DNA of 14,102 nt from an uncultured Ruminococcus sp. (lineage in GTDB: Bacteria; Bacillota; Clostridia; Oscillospirales; Ruminococcaceae). The notes beneath the pieces were generated by a model. That model ran no database searches, was not told where the DNA came from, and saw only the letters and a program-made list of their open reading frames with translations. Shown here in pieces: positions 13,841 to 14,102 of the stretch (position 1 is the first letter of the stretch; every line of letters begins with the position of its first letter). The stretch lies in contig CAMWXM010000052.1 of assembly GCA_947178195.1 (NCBI GenBank), positions 1 to 14,102 of the forward strand, given 5' to 3'. A program made the translations under genes and the position numbers.

Positions 13841-13876
13841 CAACGTCTGCATTTCATTGCAGACGTTGCTTTTTAT
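13841..13876 (+). terminator. Orphan strong rho-independent terminator
   Basis: A perfect 11-bp stem CAACGTCTGCA / TGCAGACGTTG (13841-13851 with 13858-13868), a 6-nt loop and CTTTTTA after it. No intact plus-strand gene lies upstream for about 2.2 kb, so it probably belonged to a gene lost when the insertion elements arrived, or to an unrecognised small RNA. Confidence 0.9.
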
Positions 13877-13900
13877 TTTATAGTCTTGGTTTTATTATAA

Positions 13901-14026
13901 TTATCTGCAGTTGATTATGAACTAATGAGAAGCAGTCTCGAGGAAGTGGAGCAGTTCGCCAAAGACTACATCAACTGCGAGGAAAAGGAGTACCAGAGAA
14001 TGTTGGATGAGTTCAAATGTCAATAA
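13901..14026 (+). pseudogene. 3' fragment of an unrecognised gene
   Basis: An open frame of 41 codons begins just after an in-frame TAA (13898-13900) and ends at TAA 14024-14026. It reads LSAVDYELMRSSLEEVEQFA, then KDYINCEEKEYQRMLDEFKCQ, a charged helical tail. An internal ATG at 13925 could start a 33-aa product, but no ribosome binding site precedes it. Codons such as GAG, GTG, CAG, TTC, GCC and ATC are much more GC-rich than in the neighbours, which points to a transferred gene of which only the end remains. I do not recognise the family. Confidence 0.45.
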
Positions 14027-14069
14027 TTGACCATATAGTGTCAAAATACGACCAAATAATGCAAACTTA

Positions 14070-14098
14070 TTGATTTCTTATGTAATTAATGTTATATT
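14070..14098 (+). promoter_or_regulatory. Candidate promoter reading out of the window
   Basis: TTGATT (14070-14075), a 17-bp spacer and TATATT (14093-14098). Any gene it drives lies beyond the right edge. The AT-rich background makes such matches fairly easy to find. Confidence 0.45.
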
Positions 14099-14102
14099 AA
14101 GT

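Noticed and set aside
1..14102. CRISPR array
   Set aside because: No regularly spaced direct repeats with unique spacers were seen.

Overview
The window looks like a mobile, AT-rich accessory region of a Clostridia-type Firmicute. A Ruminococcus-like gut or rumen bacterium is my best guess, from the low GC, the strong AGGAGG-type ribosome binding sites and the gene families; this is inference, because no core gene is present. It reads as a patchwork of mobile-element, peptide-natural-product and restriction-modification modules separated by insertion-sequence and MITE debris.

Region 1 (1-4100) is a replication/mobility module. A large fusion of an archaeo-eukaryotic-type primase and an SF2 helicase (80-2530) ends directly in a 115-nt nested inverted repeat. 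Three very small excisionase-type helix-turn-helix genes follow (2716, 3183, 3385), two of them near-paralogues. A convergent Xre-family repressor gene (3613-3969, minus) carries a nonsense codon.

Region 2 (4185-6547) holds a compact RiPP locus bracketed by two diverged copies of the same roughly 105-bp MITE in direct orientation. It has a consensus promoter (4392-4420), a 56-aa precursor gene (4591-4761), a hairpin without a T-tract, and a radical SAM/SPASM maturase (4813-5946). The precursor core is a run of three-residue units in which an aromatic residue (H or Y) is followed two residues later by D/E (once by C). This is the substrate pattern expected for three-residue cyclophane (triceptide) chemistry. 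No transporter or protease is visible. A degenerate tRNA-Thr(CGU) with encoded CCA and a terminator lies downstream.

Region 3 (6636-13174) is a restriction-modification island. One operon from a consensus promoter encodes a PD-(D/E)XK nuclease-like protein, an McrB-like AAA+ NTPase with a possible base-reading domain, an McrC-like nuclease (ATGA overlap with mcrB), a Vsr mismatch endonuclease and an NgoFVII-type phospholipase-D-fold restriction enzyme. A convergent operon carries an Xre regulator and a cytosine-C5 methyltransferase. Its promoter overlaps an imperfect operator palindrome, with a perfect one just upstream, which suggests autoregulation. The gene set suggests one 5mC methyltransferase protecting against one or two nucleases, with Vsr repairing 5mC deamination.

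Region 4 (13175-14102) is debris: a broken 3' end of an IS3-family transposase, a 141-bp element with perfect 16-bp terminal inverted repeats, an orphan strong terminator, a fragment of an unrecognised gene, and a promoter firing out of the window.
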